Assembly: GCF_003013715.1 (NCBI RefSeq)
Contig: NC_072813.1
Coordinates: 1,178,001-1,242,000, forward strand
Direction: 5' to 3'
Origin: Candidozyma auris
Taxonomy: Eukaryota > Ascomycota > Pichiomycetes > Serinales > Metschnikowiaceae
DNA: 64,000 nt
Below the pieces are notes generated by a model, which saw only the letters and a program-made list of their open reading frames with translations, was not told where the DNA came from and did no database searches. Shown piece after piece: positions 9,391 through 21,541 of this stretch. Within the stretch, counting starts at the first letter, position 1; every line of letters starts with the position of its first letter. Made by a program: the position numbers and the translations under genes.

Positions 9391-12300
9391 AGAATCAGAA
9401 TATAGCAGAGACAGTTACGACAAGTCCTGGCCCGGGGATTTAGGCAGCTTCGCTTTTGATATTATTTTCTCCATGCTGCCTGCGTGTCCTGTTTGGCCCT
9501 CATAACGAAACCGTGCTTCCGCGATGTCTATATTTGTAGGCCCCCAGCACGGACTTCCAGTCAAAGGCATAAAAGTATCCATTGGGGGTATATGCAATCG
9601 TGCCGGTTTTGTCAACGTAGTCTCTTCAGCCTGATGCCCGATTCCTGACGCTATCGCCACAAACATGACGTAGTAGAGGATCGCTTGTTGGCTGCAATTC
9701 TCAATATAGCCTATTGCAGTTTCTGTTGGTCCCAAGTCAATGAAAAGTGCAGCTTCAACATACCTGTTGCGCTCTTTTGTGCTGCCTTCTGGACTCTGTA
9801 ATGCTAGACGGGGTTCACGGCCAAACAACACCCAATTTCGTAGTTAGCCTGGCAGAGTGGTGATTGAAAGGTGACAGAAGCATCTTCATAGCTTCAGCAA
9901 GCCCGATGCATACACATTCTTCACTTGGATCTCTCGACAAGAAAAGACCATTGACCAATTGGGCGTCACATTTTCCCCGTAGCTAGAGCACCATCTATTC
10001 ACTCAAAAGTGCCACTTACGTAATGGTCTTACAGGTCCCTTGTGCACCAGAGAAGGGTCAGTGCCAGTGCCCTCCTTATGGAGCTGGGCGGGCCGCCTAA
10101 CAAGGACGGAACTCCGAAGCGCACCATGTCCCTAAAAAGGTATCGGTACCAAAAGGCCACAAGCAATCACTAAATAGGTATTACCACCAATGGCCGAGTG
10201 GATCTGGAAAATCAGGCGGCTAGCCAACAAAACCCACTAGTGGCTCCATGTTGGTGTTGGTGATGGAGTACTAGTGCAAGTATAGGAGAGGCACATCAGG
10301 CGATTGTATGTGCGACTATGTGGGCGGGTGGTAGTGGGCGAGCGCTAGTGAGCTGCCTTTGGTGGGAGGATACTTAAATGTGGGGGAGGAGGGGGGGGAA
10401 CTAGAGTGGTGGCTTTTCGGAGAAAAAGCAGGCCACCGCTGTTAAGGTTTCGAATATGCGGTACCCGCCATCCCCAAGGAGAGTTAAACCTAAGGTGTGC
10501 CTGAGCAGAACACCGTAAATGCCAGAAGGTTCACAAGTGAGTTACGAAAATGTGATGCGTTTACAGCCCGAGAAACGGAAGCTTAATTTTAAGGAAAAGT
10601 GAAGTAGTTCATGCAATCATGATGATGCAACGTTGGATGGCAGTATAGTCTGCAAGAGGGGACCACTGCTACAACTGAAACACACAGCACGTGGGGCCCG
10701 TCTACATTGCGTAGCGTCGAAGATTACAGATGGAGGTGTTCCAGGTGTCATTTGTAGGAGCCACGTAGTTGCAAGACACCCAAAAGAAGCTAAGCGAAGA
10801 GAAAGTGTAAGAGTACTAAGAAAAAAAATAAAAAAGTGAGAAAAGTACGAAAAAAAGTTAAAAAAGGAAAAATTGCACTTTTGAGATGGTGATGCTGACA
10901 ACACAGAACAATTCGCTCCGTCCTCCCTGGCCTTCGTATCTTGACTCTTCACCAGTGGCCACTATCTACTGGGTGTGGATGGGCACTGCACAATGCCCGG
11001 GGAAAAGAGAAACACGCCAGGGAAGCACAGTGAAGTCACCTACCATGCCTGCACACAGCGGATATACTGGCCACACAAATGGGGGAAAATGTGGGCAAAA
11101 AATATATAATGGGAACTCTTAACCTTTTCTTCAATCGCAGCCTCGCGCATGAGCCGCTGCAAAGGACAATTATATTCATCCGCTGGTGAACACTCTTTGA
11201 TCGGAGTTCCGAGAGGGAGAAGGAAGGGGAGAAGGAAACCATTTGAAAGAGGCAAAAACCTGGCCTGCTTCACAGTAGACGTTAATGGGCTCTGTATATC
11301 TCACACTAGGGTATAACTGGAAAGTGGCGCACCTAAAACCTACCGAATTTTGTGTTTCTCAGCTTCGGCCCGTGGCTAGTACAATGTAGCCTGTGGCGCG
11401 TGCATGGTGCAGGAAGTCTATTGTGACGATGATTATGCACCCCGATGCAAGAGTCAAGCCACGTCGCTTGCACATTCCTTCGTTCTGCAGATAAAAACTT
11501 GGTGCAGATATGACACAATCCTGCAGGGCACACCCACCCTTTTTTTTCTTCGGTGTGACCTCCCTCCATCCCTTTCACATGCACTTCTCTGCACATAGTA
11601 GAGCTTCTTCTCTGTCTAGTCGCATGGCTTTGGCTTCCATACGTTTACTGGTGTCATCAATTCCGATGCTTCTTCTGGAAAACATGTAGTCATCGCCTCC
11701 TTCAAACTCCTTCCATCGGAGTTCCGATGTCACCCCCTTATGTACCTTTTTGACCCGGTGCCTCAACCTTCCCACAACGCTTATAAGTCAACCTAGACAG
11801 TCTGAAGGCTCGTTGCAGAAGCGAGGTGAAGATTTGTAAAAGAAACTTTCCATATTTCGACGTAGAATAAACTTTTCATGTTTTGATGCAAAACACAAAT
11901 AGGAGTCGACGATCCTTCACCTAAGAGGTGATCTTCTTCTACGTAAGTGGTCCCTATTTCAATCGAATGGGCGTGCTTGGTGCATCCATTGTTTGGGACT
12001 CGCGGTTCGGTTAGAAACTCACAATAGCCCTTGACAAAGGCACTTGTGCGATGTGCCCAGGGCAGCACAATACTTCTGTGGTAGTGACTCTGTGGGGCTC
12101 AGATCGCCGGCTCGATCTGGTGGGATCGATCTATGGTTAGAAGTGTGGTCCAGCATTGACAGAGGGGAGCGGCGGGCGCTCCAGTGTTGAGATGGATTTA
12201 CAGCGTAGGTCAGTCCACGGAATTACATGGGGCGAAGTACAACTTTGGCTTAAGCCTAGAGGCAATAGTGTAAAGCAAGTTCTAGACAGCCTTTTTGGGG

Positions 12301-12416
12301 AGATGTTGTCAGATTAGGAAGTCATCTGGACAAGAATCAACGCTATGTAAATCGATTTTAGAAATTAACCTTTTGCATTTTTAAGTGCCAGGCTGTGTAC
12401 TTTTGTCGTTACTCGT

Positions 12417-12417
<1 letters not shown>

Positions 12418-12509
<92 letters not shown>
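12418..12509 (+). repeat. (ACT)30 trinucleotide microsatellite
   Basis: An uninterrupted 92-nt ACT repeat (30 units plus AC). It opens poly-Thr and poly-Val frames on the two strands, but neither has a credible gene context. Such a long pure tract is likely to vary in length between strains. Confidence 0.97.
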
Positions 12510-15500
12510 AGCTACCGCACTTGCTCTATACCTACTATCTAAAAGGGCCTGCACCTTTTTGGTGTTCATGATTGTCCAACTCTGTTAGCTGTTGATCCAT
12601 GCGTTGTTCTTTTACCCCGTAGCAATCGATTGGATAAGCTGATTGTTTTCCAGCGTACTCTACACTTTTAATTCCCTATTTTTGGCAACTGTCAATACAC
12701 GTATATACCTCTAGCTTTCAATTTGCTCTTTTAGTGTTGCCAATAAATATTCGAAATCTTTCTACAACTACTAGATTCTAATGCTTTTATCCGGAACTTG
12801 AACAAAATGCACTTGCCCCAATACTGGTCCCTGGTACTGGCTATATTTGATAATCCTTGTCTTCGTTCTTCCACTACTTCATTGTAGTAGTGATTTTAGA
12901 AGGTTTGGATGCTAAAGGCTGCTGTACGTCCACCCCATTCATGGTCATCGTAAACTTACGTTTACAGACTACTGGACTCACCATCGAACACGAGTGTTGA
13001 CCTAGAACCCTCTTGCACTCCACCAACATTCTCGGTCTTCCAGCGATACCGTTTCTTTTCCTTCAGGCGGCCCGCCAACATCAAATTTTATTAATTTTGT
13101 AGTCATCAAACCACCAATCACGGGTCGGAGTCGATGTCGGTGTTCCGTGAATTACGCAGAACGAGACTCGTGGTCCAATAAAGAAACACTTATCGCTGAC
13201 GGTGTTCCGATCAGTGGGACCAAATGGTTCAGGAAGCCAAAGTATTGAGGGCAAAGTATAAATCCACCAAATCTGCCAAACGTCAATTTTTCAATTCAAC
13301 AACTAGTATTCATTAGGTCGTTGCCTTGTGTGTGCACATCATGCTAGCTACTCAACAGTTTCCTCCAAGCCGTCCTGCTCTTATCAGACAAAAGCCTTAC
13401 TGTCGGAAATATGCTCTCCAATTGCAACCCACAACCAAGCCACATCTTTGAGGTCCGCTCCATAATGGGTGACGTTTTCAACACGTCGACTGTGTACGTC
13501 GCCATCGCTGCTTCAGAGGCCTAGGCCATGTCGTCATCACTGGCGTTAGACAGTTGGGCCGCTCTACTGGCAAATCACGCAGAATGTTCTCTGCGTGCTG
13601 TAGAGCCCTTACGTTTGCTAGCAGGAATAGCGAAAGAAGCCGTCAACATGGTGTCCACTGCCTCGGTTCTCATTGGCCTGTGACCTGTGAGGTAATGGTG
13701 CCGCTGGAGCCACATGGGTATGTAATTGGGGCTCTGGGCGGGCTTCTGGCGCCGTTTATCAACAGCCTTCTGCTGACCAACTTAAACAACAGTGTCTAGC
13801 TGGTGGGGAAAGTCGCCGCTGGCGACGGCCCGTGAGATGAGATTCTTGTGAAGCTTATTGTTTGAGCCCGGGGTCCACGGGCGCTGGCGGAGAGTTCTGG
13901 CTAGGCGCCCATTGGGTTTAGCAGCCGTGCTTCTTTCCCAATGTAGGTGTAGCGAGCGCACAAGCATACAACCGAATGGCAAGGCAAGAAAGAAAGAAAG
14001 AAGGCTGTATCAGGAAGAAGGTGGTGTTTGGATTTTGCCAAGGGTCTCCTCAGGCGTGCTTATTGCATCTGAAGAGTCAGGGTTTAGCAGGTGCGGTTAA
14101 TAGGAGGGCAAAAGTGGTAACGTCGAGAGCGATTGCCGCACATGTCTTAGACCCTGAAGCGTGCCTATACGATCTGAGCCGATCTCACCAGAGCACATAC
14201 CACGAACAATCAACCATGGTTTTGAGAGCCGTCGCCAACATAAGCGGGATCAAGCAGGCCGCTTCTCTTCCTCGACGGGCAGGCGAAAACGTCTAACCCA
14301 AAGATGTTCTATTCCGTGGAACATTTTAAGCGAGGCCGCACTAGCCACAGGATCCACTCGCCACAAGGGGGCCTGCAGCGGCAAAATAATAGTAGCGATA
14401 CATGAAGCTGCACGTCCAGTGACATAGGACATGCCAGCGACACCAGCCACGAGCGTCTGCATCAATGGCCGCGCACAATAGGCAGCTCGCAGCCACAAGT
14501 GAACACAATAGGATCCCCTTTGTGATTAAGCAGCCCGGCCTCAATGGCCGCTGTGTGAGCTATGAGCTGTGGTGTATATCAGGGCAAATCCATGACGAAG
14601 GTTTTTGCAGCCTAAGCCCCACCCATGATATAAGTGCACATCTCTACTGCTTTTAAACAGTTAGTGTTAATGATGATGCTAACAACGTGTGCTGTTGCAT
14701 CGACGCTGCTGAGGTATGGCGGTTCTGCGCCACCTGTTGCTCGTGGCACCTCCTAGCGGCCTTCGGCACCAGTATCCTATTTATAATTATGTAAGGGAAT
14801 CACTCTCAAGATGGCACCACCGAAGTATCTGACGAATCATCTGTAGAGAAATGCATACATCCACAGATTATCTACAAACCTCTCTCCTCGGTGGGTTTCT
14901 GTCTCAGATATCTTGAGCAACTGAGACATCAGCAGCAGCTAACCACCTCCTCCACTTCCAATGACGTAAACCACGATCACTCACTCTCTGGTTACGTAGC
15001 CATCACCGATCCTCGTCCTCGGTAGTAACACCTTCACCAATTCCTAATGGCAAACCCGCCTCTATCCGTCTCTTTTTGTGCAAACAACCATGGACACCTC
15101 GGAACCCTGGCGTTTTCATTGACGCAGGTAGCGCCATACATGATAGCCGAGGTGATTTCCAAAAAACCCATCCTCTCGCCACGGGTTTGGCAAGCGGTGC
15201 GCTGCTCGAGGGGGTAAAGAGACGAAGGTTGCGGTCAGTGTGGCACAGAGTGGCGTCTGGGCATCTTGGTGGAGATGATTTTTCGGACGATGAATTTTCC
15301 AAAATGGTAGGTGCCTACGCAGAGGTTCCCAACCAGCTAAGTTGTCTGAAAGATGTCTGACAAGTTATGTGTGTAGCAAGTATATATCTGAGACTAGAGA
15401 TGTAGTGGTGGTTCTTGGGCCACAGCTTTACATAATAATTAGCTTCCTCTGGAAAGCCGCAAAATAGACGAGGACACCCGTTTAAGAAAAATTAACAGCC

Positions 15501-16515
15501 TCAGAACGCTGGAATTTTTTTTTTTTTTTTCTTTGTAGGCGGCGGGAGCGGCGGTAGAATTCCAAATGAGACAAGGTGAACTACTAGCCACCGAATAACA
15601 TATGCAAATGTGGGACACCACCCGCCCACGCACGCAGTTCGGTTAAACATTGACCACAAGCAAGAGAAATGACGGAAATAATAAAAGGAGAGATGTGAAG
15701 AGAATTGAAATGAGTAGCGGAGCGTGCAAGAGGCGAGGTACTTGAGTGGCCAAGAGGTTGTACAAAGAACCGAGTTTGCAAAGGTAAGACCTTGGAGGAG
15801 GCACGAGGGAGTTCCACCTGAGACACATGGGGTTCTACAAGCAAAAACTCTACGAATCTTGAGAACTGCTTCTATATCCGCTTCTGAATATTCCTAGCAT
15901 TGTAGTGGAGCACATCATCGAGTGCTTGGAGCGATATGAGAAACGTTGTAGGAGCCCGTGCCACAATTATCATGGGCGAGGTTATTGTTGGGAAAGGCGC
16001 GCATATGTGGATGCGTCCTATCTACCGAACCTGCGTCATACATGCTGCACCCTGTACAGGGTGCATTGCGCTACGTAATTCCAGAAGGCCCTTGTGGTTG
16101 AGAGCACGATTGAGAGAGAAATTGGAAAAATGAGGGTTACCCAAGGTAAGTGCGGAACTGCACACAAGCCCGTGCCAACCCTCATCATCCATATGGTGCA
16201 ACCCACTCATGGTATTTGAAGACTTATCCGGCATACAGCCGGAACTCCGTTGGCTGGCTGGCCTAACAGTACCAACTAAACCAGACCTAAATGTATCATC
16301 AAATGATACGTCACTCAAACACATTCTTCCCCCTTTCTCAGACATCCGTGCTGGCTGTGGCCCGCCTAAAGAGTGTCATTTTCCCGCCACACGTCTCCCC
16401 CAAGAGAAAGTGCATGCGTCGCACGTCACTGCCGCACTGCAGATGCGCGCAGGCATCCATGAGCGTCTACCCGCAGCACCGGCCTTGTCCCACATTTGGG
16501 GATCCCGCTACCGAA

Positions 16516-16523
16516 TATAAAAA
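16516..16523 (+). promoter_or_regulatory. Candidate TATA box of the Ada-type regulator
   Basis: TATAAAAA lies 239 bp upstream of the ATG at 16762. The sequence between is pyrimidine-rich, as in a long yeast 5' leader. Confidence 0.4.
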
Positions 16524-16761
16524 CACCGCCTTTTCTTCCTCCTTGACCCTTCTGTTCTTTTCCCTAGCCACACATCAAATTCATACAAGAGTGTCTACTC
16601 TCAATTGCCCAAAACAACAACCGCTCCCCATCAAAGTACTACTACTACCCGTGTGTCTCTTCGTGTCACTTCCCTAACCCGGTGACTTACCTCCCTACTA
16701 CATAACTACCCTGTCCCTTTTTCTTTTAACCACCACTCCCCCCCTCCCAGTCTATTCGACC

Positions 16762-18204
16762 ATGCCTTACTCGTCGGAATCTGCCAGGTGGAAAGCTTAC
16801 CAGTTTCTGGACCCATTTGCCGCCAACTCGTTTTTGGTGTGCAACAGGCTGAACAAGCGGTTTTGTCGCCCCGACTGCGACGCCTACCCAGTGTCTGAGT
16901 GCCAGACTGAAATTGAGTTTGTCAATACCTGCCAGGAAGCAATGGACTTGGGCTACGTTCCTTGTGAAAGCTGCGACCCTACCCTGACTCCTCACATTGA
17001 CGTGAACCTCTTGATCCAGACCGTGAGAGATGTGAATGCCCTGATTGGCTTTATGTTGCCCTCCTTGGACGACAAGGACGACAAGGAGCTTGTGAGAAGA
17101 CAGAGCACCGCTGCTGGAGCTGTTTCGAGCGGCGGCCCCTCGTCATCGGCGTCGGCGTCGGCGTCGGTTTCGAAAAACAACTCGGAACACTACAGGTTGG
17201 TGGATTTGGCTTGTCGGCATTTGGCTCTCGCCGCGGCCGTCTCCATCATGAACCCCCTGCTGCCTTCCAATCCCAATTCTCCTTCCTCAGACGATGGCTC
17301 CAGCGACTCTGCTGGCAAGAAGAAGAGAAAGAGGAGAGGCGGCGTGCTAGGCTTCAAGGAGCTTGCCGCCAAGCTGAAGCTCTCGGCGTGGCACTTTCAC
17401 CGTGTGTTCAAGTCTGTCACCGGCATGACCCCGAAAACGTATGGTGACATGTGCTGGGAGTACTTGCACGACGAGAAGGCAGGCTCCGACTTGACTTCGT
17501 CTGCGTCCAGCACCAATCTCCTGCTCAAAGACACCGAACTGTCGGTTTCGTCTCTTCACCTGCCAGTGTCTTCGCGCAAGAGGTCCCACGACCAGATCAA
17601 GGAGGAAACTCCCGAGTCGGCGCTTTCGCCCAAGAAGCATGCTCCCAACCATTTCCAGACCCCTCACATGCCGCCAGCAATGGTCAATCCGGCCTTCACG
17701 CTCGACGATTCCACTGCTGCCGGTTTTGGGGCCTCCAGAGCCTTCTCTGATACCGACTTGAACATGGCCGCTCAAATGCCTTCGAAGACTCAGCCGGACG
17801 TACTTGCAGCCGGTCCCACAGGCGGCCTCGAGAAGCCTTACTCGCTTTTTTCACACCTGAAATCGATATTTGGCGACGAGGACTCTTCGTTGGCCATGTC
17901 CCACATGCCTCAGGTGCCAGAGCAGAGTCCTATTGGTTCTTTGAGCTACAACTACGAGGTTGGCCCAGCAGACACTGTGGCTCCTCAAGACTACCAAGAA
18001 ATGCCCTTTGCCGACATGGCTGACTTTGTCAACGGCCCCTCCTCCGGCGGCTACAGTGCTGATGTGTTTTCCGGTGCGGGCACCGATTTGACGGGCGGCT
18101 TGGACGAGGACTTTTTGAAGATGGAGCCAGACGCCTCAGACATTAACGATGCGCTCAACTTGGGTCTTTCATCGGAGTTGTTGACCACCAACGTGGGCTT
18201 GTAA
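16762..18204 (+). CDS. Ada-type zinc/AraC-HTH transcription factor
   Basis: A 480-residue protein whose N-terminus matches the metal-binding domain of bacterial Ada: the cores are RFCRPDC and PCESC, giving the four Cys that bind zinc, one of which is the methyl acceptor in Ada. After a Ser-rich linker and a basic patch (GKKKRKRRG, possible NLS) comes an AraC-type helix-turn-helix, LSAWHFHRVFKSVTGMTPKT, close to the Ada HTH. The rest is low-complexity and acidic near the C-terminus (DEDFLKMEPDASD), which could be an activation domain. There is no PCHRV active site, so the alkylguanine methyltransferase domain of full Ada is absent. This suggests a regulator rather than a repair enzyme. Similar fungal proteins are known; the target genes are unknown. 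A CTG falls at a Thr position of bacterial Ada. Confidence 0.85.
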   Translation: MPYSSESARWKAYQFLDPFAANSFLVCNRLNKRFCRPDCDAYPVSECQTEIEFVNTCQEAMDLGYVPCESCDPTLTPHIDVNLLIQTVRDVNALIGFMLPSLDDKDDKELVRRQSTAAGAVSSGGPSSSASASASVSKNNSEHYRLVDLACRHLALAAAVSIMNPLLPSNPNSPSSDDGSSDSAGKKKRKRRGGVLGFKELAAKLKLSAWHFHRVFKSVTGMTPKTYGDMCWEYLHDEKAGSDLTSSASSTNLLLKDTELSVSSLHLPVSSRKRSHDQIKEETPESALSPKKHAPNHFQTPHMPPAMVNPAFTLDDSTAAGFGASRAFSDTDLNMAAQMPSKTQPDVLAAGPTGGLEKPYSLFSHLKSIFGDEDSSLAMSHMPQVPEQSPIGSLSYNYEVGPADTVAPQDYQEMPFADMADFVNGPSSGGYSADVFSGAGTDLTGGLDEDFLKMEPDASDINDALNLGLSSELLTTNVGL

Positions 18205-20203
18205 AGGCCCTCCGAGGTTGCAAATGCTCTCATGATTCCCTCCCCAATATGATGATGACGATGATGTTTGATTATGACTCGGCTACTCCCTCTCGAGGTC
18301 GACTTTAATGGTATAGGTATTATAGACTAATTTCACGGCTAATGACATTATAAACCGATTGTAGGCGGTAAAGTGACACACATTGTCTACGGGGCATACT
18401 CGAGGCTAATGCTGTGCGTCAATGGTTGCAGAAAATCGTAAGGCATTGTTCCAACCTGACGGGTTGATTCAACTGGGAGCCAAACAAAGTCTAGCCATCA
18501 ATGCCAGTATTGCGGGGGCCGAGCATTGTTCAAGTGAGTGGGTCTTCCAAAGCCAATGGGTGAGAACAATGTCTGGAAAAATAAATACAAGATTACAATC
18601 GAACGAAGTGATCATCATGCTGAGCTCTTCGCAACTACCGGAATCCCGAGCAAGGCTCCTCGCCTAAAAGCTTCTTCTCATGCAAAGCGCAAGAGAACGG
18701 GAAAGATAGAGAGAGAGACGAGGAGCGACGAAGGGAGTCGTTGATTCTGTTTCAGCCAAGCAACAAGGATACTTGCTCTCACCAATCAATCCGTAACTCC
18801 TCGAGCTGTTACGAACGTTGATGCTACATCCCTGGGCAACACTGGTTTCGAGCACCAAACCAAGACTTAGAAAAACATGGTGACTGGGGGGTCAGATATG
18901 TAGAGTGGGCGGCAAAAGCACCACAGAGAATTTGATAGAAGCATGGCTGAGTCGTGTGGAATGGGTGTCTACAACGGCCAAAACAGGCGAAATCCCGATA
19001 GGGAAATACAGGCGCTGGGGAGTTTTTGTGGAAGCTTTTTTAACCACTCGCATAGGGAGAAGTGTTGTCACCACAAGTGCAATTTGCAATCAGCAAGGGC
19101 ACCCCTTGACTTTGTCTAGATCGGTGTTTGTCAACTGATAGAATCTGCTTCTTGACGCTCATACCCCTATAGAAATGTTTTATTTCTTGTTTTTCCTCAT
19201 TTCTTGTTGCAATTCTTGATACCCTCGTAACTGCAAACCTCAATGTTGCATCATCTTCTCCCCACCAATTGCTCTCAATGAAAGCGATTTTGCTTCCAAA
19301 CAACTGCCCATGTCTCACCTCCTCTTCTGTTTCCCCCGACGGAGTCTCCTCATTCCTCACTAAACGATGGGCAAGGAGTGTTCCACATTAGCCGCCATGC
19401 ACGGTGTTTTAATCTGGGCTTGAACACAACTTTTGCCGACGAGAGCTTTCCGAAGCTGGTGGCTGGTCAAACAAAAACGAATTGCCCCTTCTACCTCAAG
19501 CATTCTCGTATCACTTCATCCCGCTCAAAAACCCGGTACACTCTCAGTACTGTTCTGGCCCCATGTTTTCCCTGCTTCTTTAAACTTTACATTACTTTGC
19601 ATTCTGTATGAGCATGGCTTCATTGCAACGCATACCTGAGTAAAATTTACCGTGACTCCCAATCAGTCGCTTATCCGTTTTTCGGCGTCTCACGCGTTCT
19701 TGAAACGGCCCGAGTGCTTACTTCGTGGTGAAGTCATATTACAGAGTAGTTGTATAGAGGCATCCCGTTGTATCTGCCGTATGTCAGGTATTCTAAGGGT
19801 TTTACCTCCATATTGTGGCTCACCGGGCGAATCATGCTTGAAGCTGTCTCACTTAATTCGATGCATCGCCACCAAAACTAAAGCAGGGTTCACAGAATCT
19901 CTCACGTGTCATTACTTGTCTGACATCCCTGAATTTGGTCAGGAGCCCCCCTTCAACTGTATCCCCAATACTGGTAGTCGCTGTGCACCTGATGACCATT
20001 TCTGCAATGATGGTGTTACTGAACTACTAGAAATTGCATGCATTTGAAACTGTTCAGGGATACTCAACTTGACACAAAGTGTACAATTGTTTATTCAAAA
20101 CATCCGAAGTATAAGAGAAAAAATTGCTCTGGCTTGACCACGGGTACAACCCCTAATTCCCCAAAATCGTCATTTACATTTTTTTTTTCTCTCTTCTTGA
20201 CTC
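18205..20203. other. Intergenic, 2.0 kb
   Basis: The regulator and CMK1 converge on this space. The longest frame (131 codons, 19652-20047) starts with GTG and matches nothing I know. No RNA gene was recognised. Confidence 0.55.
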
Positions 20204-21541
20204 TTACCTCTCTTGAGATCCCTCCTTCCTTTGGAACTCAGATACTCGCTCCTTGTTTTCTGTGGCTGCCTGAACCAACTGAACAAATGCACTGGATGTA
20301 AGGGATGACTTGTCAGCACTCTTGCGATGAGACGACTTGGAGCTCAACGATGCAGTGGATTCATTCTCGGCGTCGGCAAGTGACTCGTTGATCTTCTTCC
20401 AGTTGAAGAGCGCCCCGCCTTTTGTTTTGACTTCGGTCTGACTGTCGCTGTCCTTGTTTGTGTCTGGTAAATCGCTATCACTGACAACAGATCCCTCGTC
20501 ACCGAAAAGGTTTATCTCGTTAGGGTCGTCGTCTTCTTCGGTTTGCAATTGCTTGAGTTTCTTGATACGGTTTGCCAACTTCACCACCTCGATTGCTTGG
20601 CGGAACTTGCCCCGGGCGTCGAAGTTTTGCTTTAAATTAGGCAACAAGTCAGCGTCACTGTGCTTCTTGGCGATGCTCACGAGCCATGGATCGTTCAAGA
20701 GTTGGTCGGCGGTTGCACGGCGCTCAGGGTCGTACTGGAGGGCCTTGATGATGAACCTACGGGCATCTTTGGAAACGGTTCGCCAGTAATCAGCGTGGAA
20801 AACAACCGCATCGTTGTGTCTCACCTCAGCAATGAAATCTTGCACGTTCTCCGATCTGAAGGGAGAATATCCACATAAAATCGTGTATGTGACAACACCC
20901 AAGGACCAAATGTCACATGGTTTGCCATGCCCTGTGCCCGTGATCACTTCAGGAGCAGCGTAACCAAAAGAGCCCGCTGAGCTCATGAGCTTCTCTTTGG
21001 GGTCTTGAAGTTTTTTGGCAATACCAAAGTCTGCAAGTACAATGGCCGAATCAGGCTTTTCCGTAAGATAAAGCACATTTTCGGGCTTGATGTCTCTATG
21101 GACAATATTCCTGTCATGTAAGTACTTGATAGCTTCAAGCATTTGGGTTACCACAATTGAGGCATCGTGTTCTGTGAATCTTCCCTGCTGGACAATTCTG
21201 TCGAACAATTCACCTCCTGTAGCCAATTGAGTCACCAAGTAAAACTTATCCTTTGATTCAAACCAGTCTCTAAAGCCAACAATGTGAGGATGTTTGAGCT
21301 CCTGTAGCAAAGAGAGCTCATCCACGATGAACTGTTCGTGCTCTTTGCTTTTGAGAGCCTTTTTCAAGATGATCTTCACTGCCACGTCCTCGCCGGTCTC
21401 GTTGTCTCTAGCATAACGAACAATGCCAAATGAGCCTGCCCCCAATGTCTTGCCAAAGGTGTACTTTGACTTTCGAGAATACGATTCTGGTTGACCGCTA
21501 ATCTTGTTGATGAGTTTCTTAAAATGACCGTCCTCAGGCAT
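20204..21541 (-). CDS. CMK1: Calcium/calmodulin-dependent protein kinase
   Basis: A cytosolic Ser/Thr kinase activated by Ca2+-calmodulin, in stress and calcium signalling. It has 445 residues, the length of yeast Cmk1/Cmk2. The kinase domain starts at about residue 27: glycine loop LGAGSFG, ATP lysine Lys56, catalytic loop HRDIKPEN at 148-155, DFG at 171-173, and APE at 196-198. Just after the kinase domain, FRQAIEVVKLANRIKKLKQL is a basic amphipathic helix typical of the overlapping autoinhibitory and calmodulin-binding segment. The tail is acidic and Ser-rich. CMK1 and UGA1 are divergent across 2 kb. I cannot tell whether this is the CMK1 or CMK2 orthologue. Confidence 0.92.
   Translation of the reverse strand: MPEDGHFKKLINKISGQPESYSRKSKYTFGKTLGAGSFGIVRYARDNETGEDVAVKIILKKALKSKEHEQFIVDELSLLQELKHPHIVGFRDWFESKDKFYLVTQLATGGELFDRIVQQGRFTEHDASIVVTQMLEAIKYLHDRNIVHRDIKPENVLYLTEKPDSAIVLADFGIAKKLQDPKEKLMSSAGSFGYAAPEVITGTGHGKPCDIWSLGVVTYTILCGYSPFRSENVQDFIAEVRHNDAVVFHADYWRTVSKDARRFIIKALQYDPERRATADQLLNDPWLVSIAKKHSDADLLPNLKQNFDARGKFRQAIEVVKLANRIKKLKQLQTEEDDDPNEINLFGDEGSVVSDSDLPDTNKDSDSQTEVKTKGGALFNWKKINESLADAENESTASLSSKSSHRKSADKSSLTSSAFVQLVQAATENKERVSEFQRKEGSQER

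Larger units (their letters stand above)
8853..16761. other. Long gene-free interval (about 7.9 kb)
   Basis: No ATG-started frame here resembles a protein family. The largest candidates (138 codons on the minus strand at 9415-9831; 106 codons at 13976-14296; 88 codons at 14161-14427) have no recognisable domain, and the first starts at GTG. The stretch is compositionally mixed: G-rich near 10380-10400, more GC-rich at 13.5-14.6 kb, and pyrimidine-rich towards 16.7 kb. A T16 run lies at 15515-15530. It must include the promoter and leader of the Ada-type regulator at its right end. The rest may be non-coding transcripts, regulatory DNA, decayed sequence or a centromere; I cannot tell which. 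Confidence 0.6.

Noticed and set aside
9415..9831. 138-codon minus-strand frame
   Set aside because: Starts at GTG, has no recognisable domain, and lies in a gene-poor region.
12381..12588. Poly-Thr / poly-Val frames
   Set aside because: They are produced by the (ACT)30 microsatellite, with no gene context.
13554..14427. Cluster of short frames in the more GC-rich part of the gene-free region
   Set aside because: Overlapping frames on both strands with no domain, as expected from composition. No match to snRNA, RNase P, SRP or telomerase RNA core motifs was noticed, although these were only checked by eye.
19652..20047. 131-codon plus-strand frame
   Set aside because: Starts at GTG, has no domain or homology I can see.
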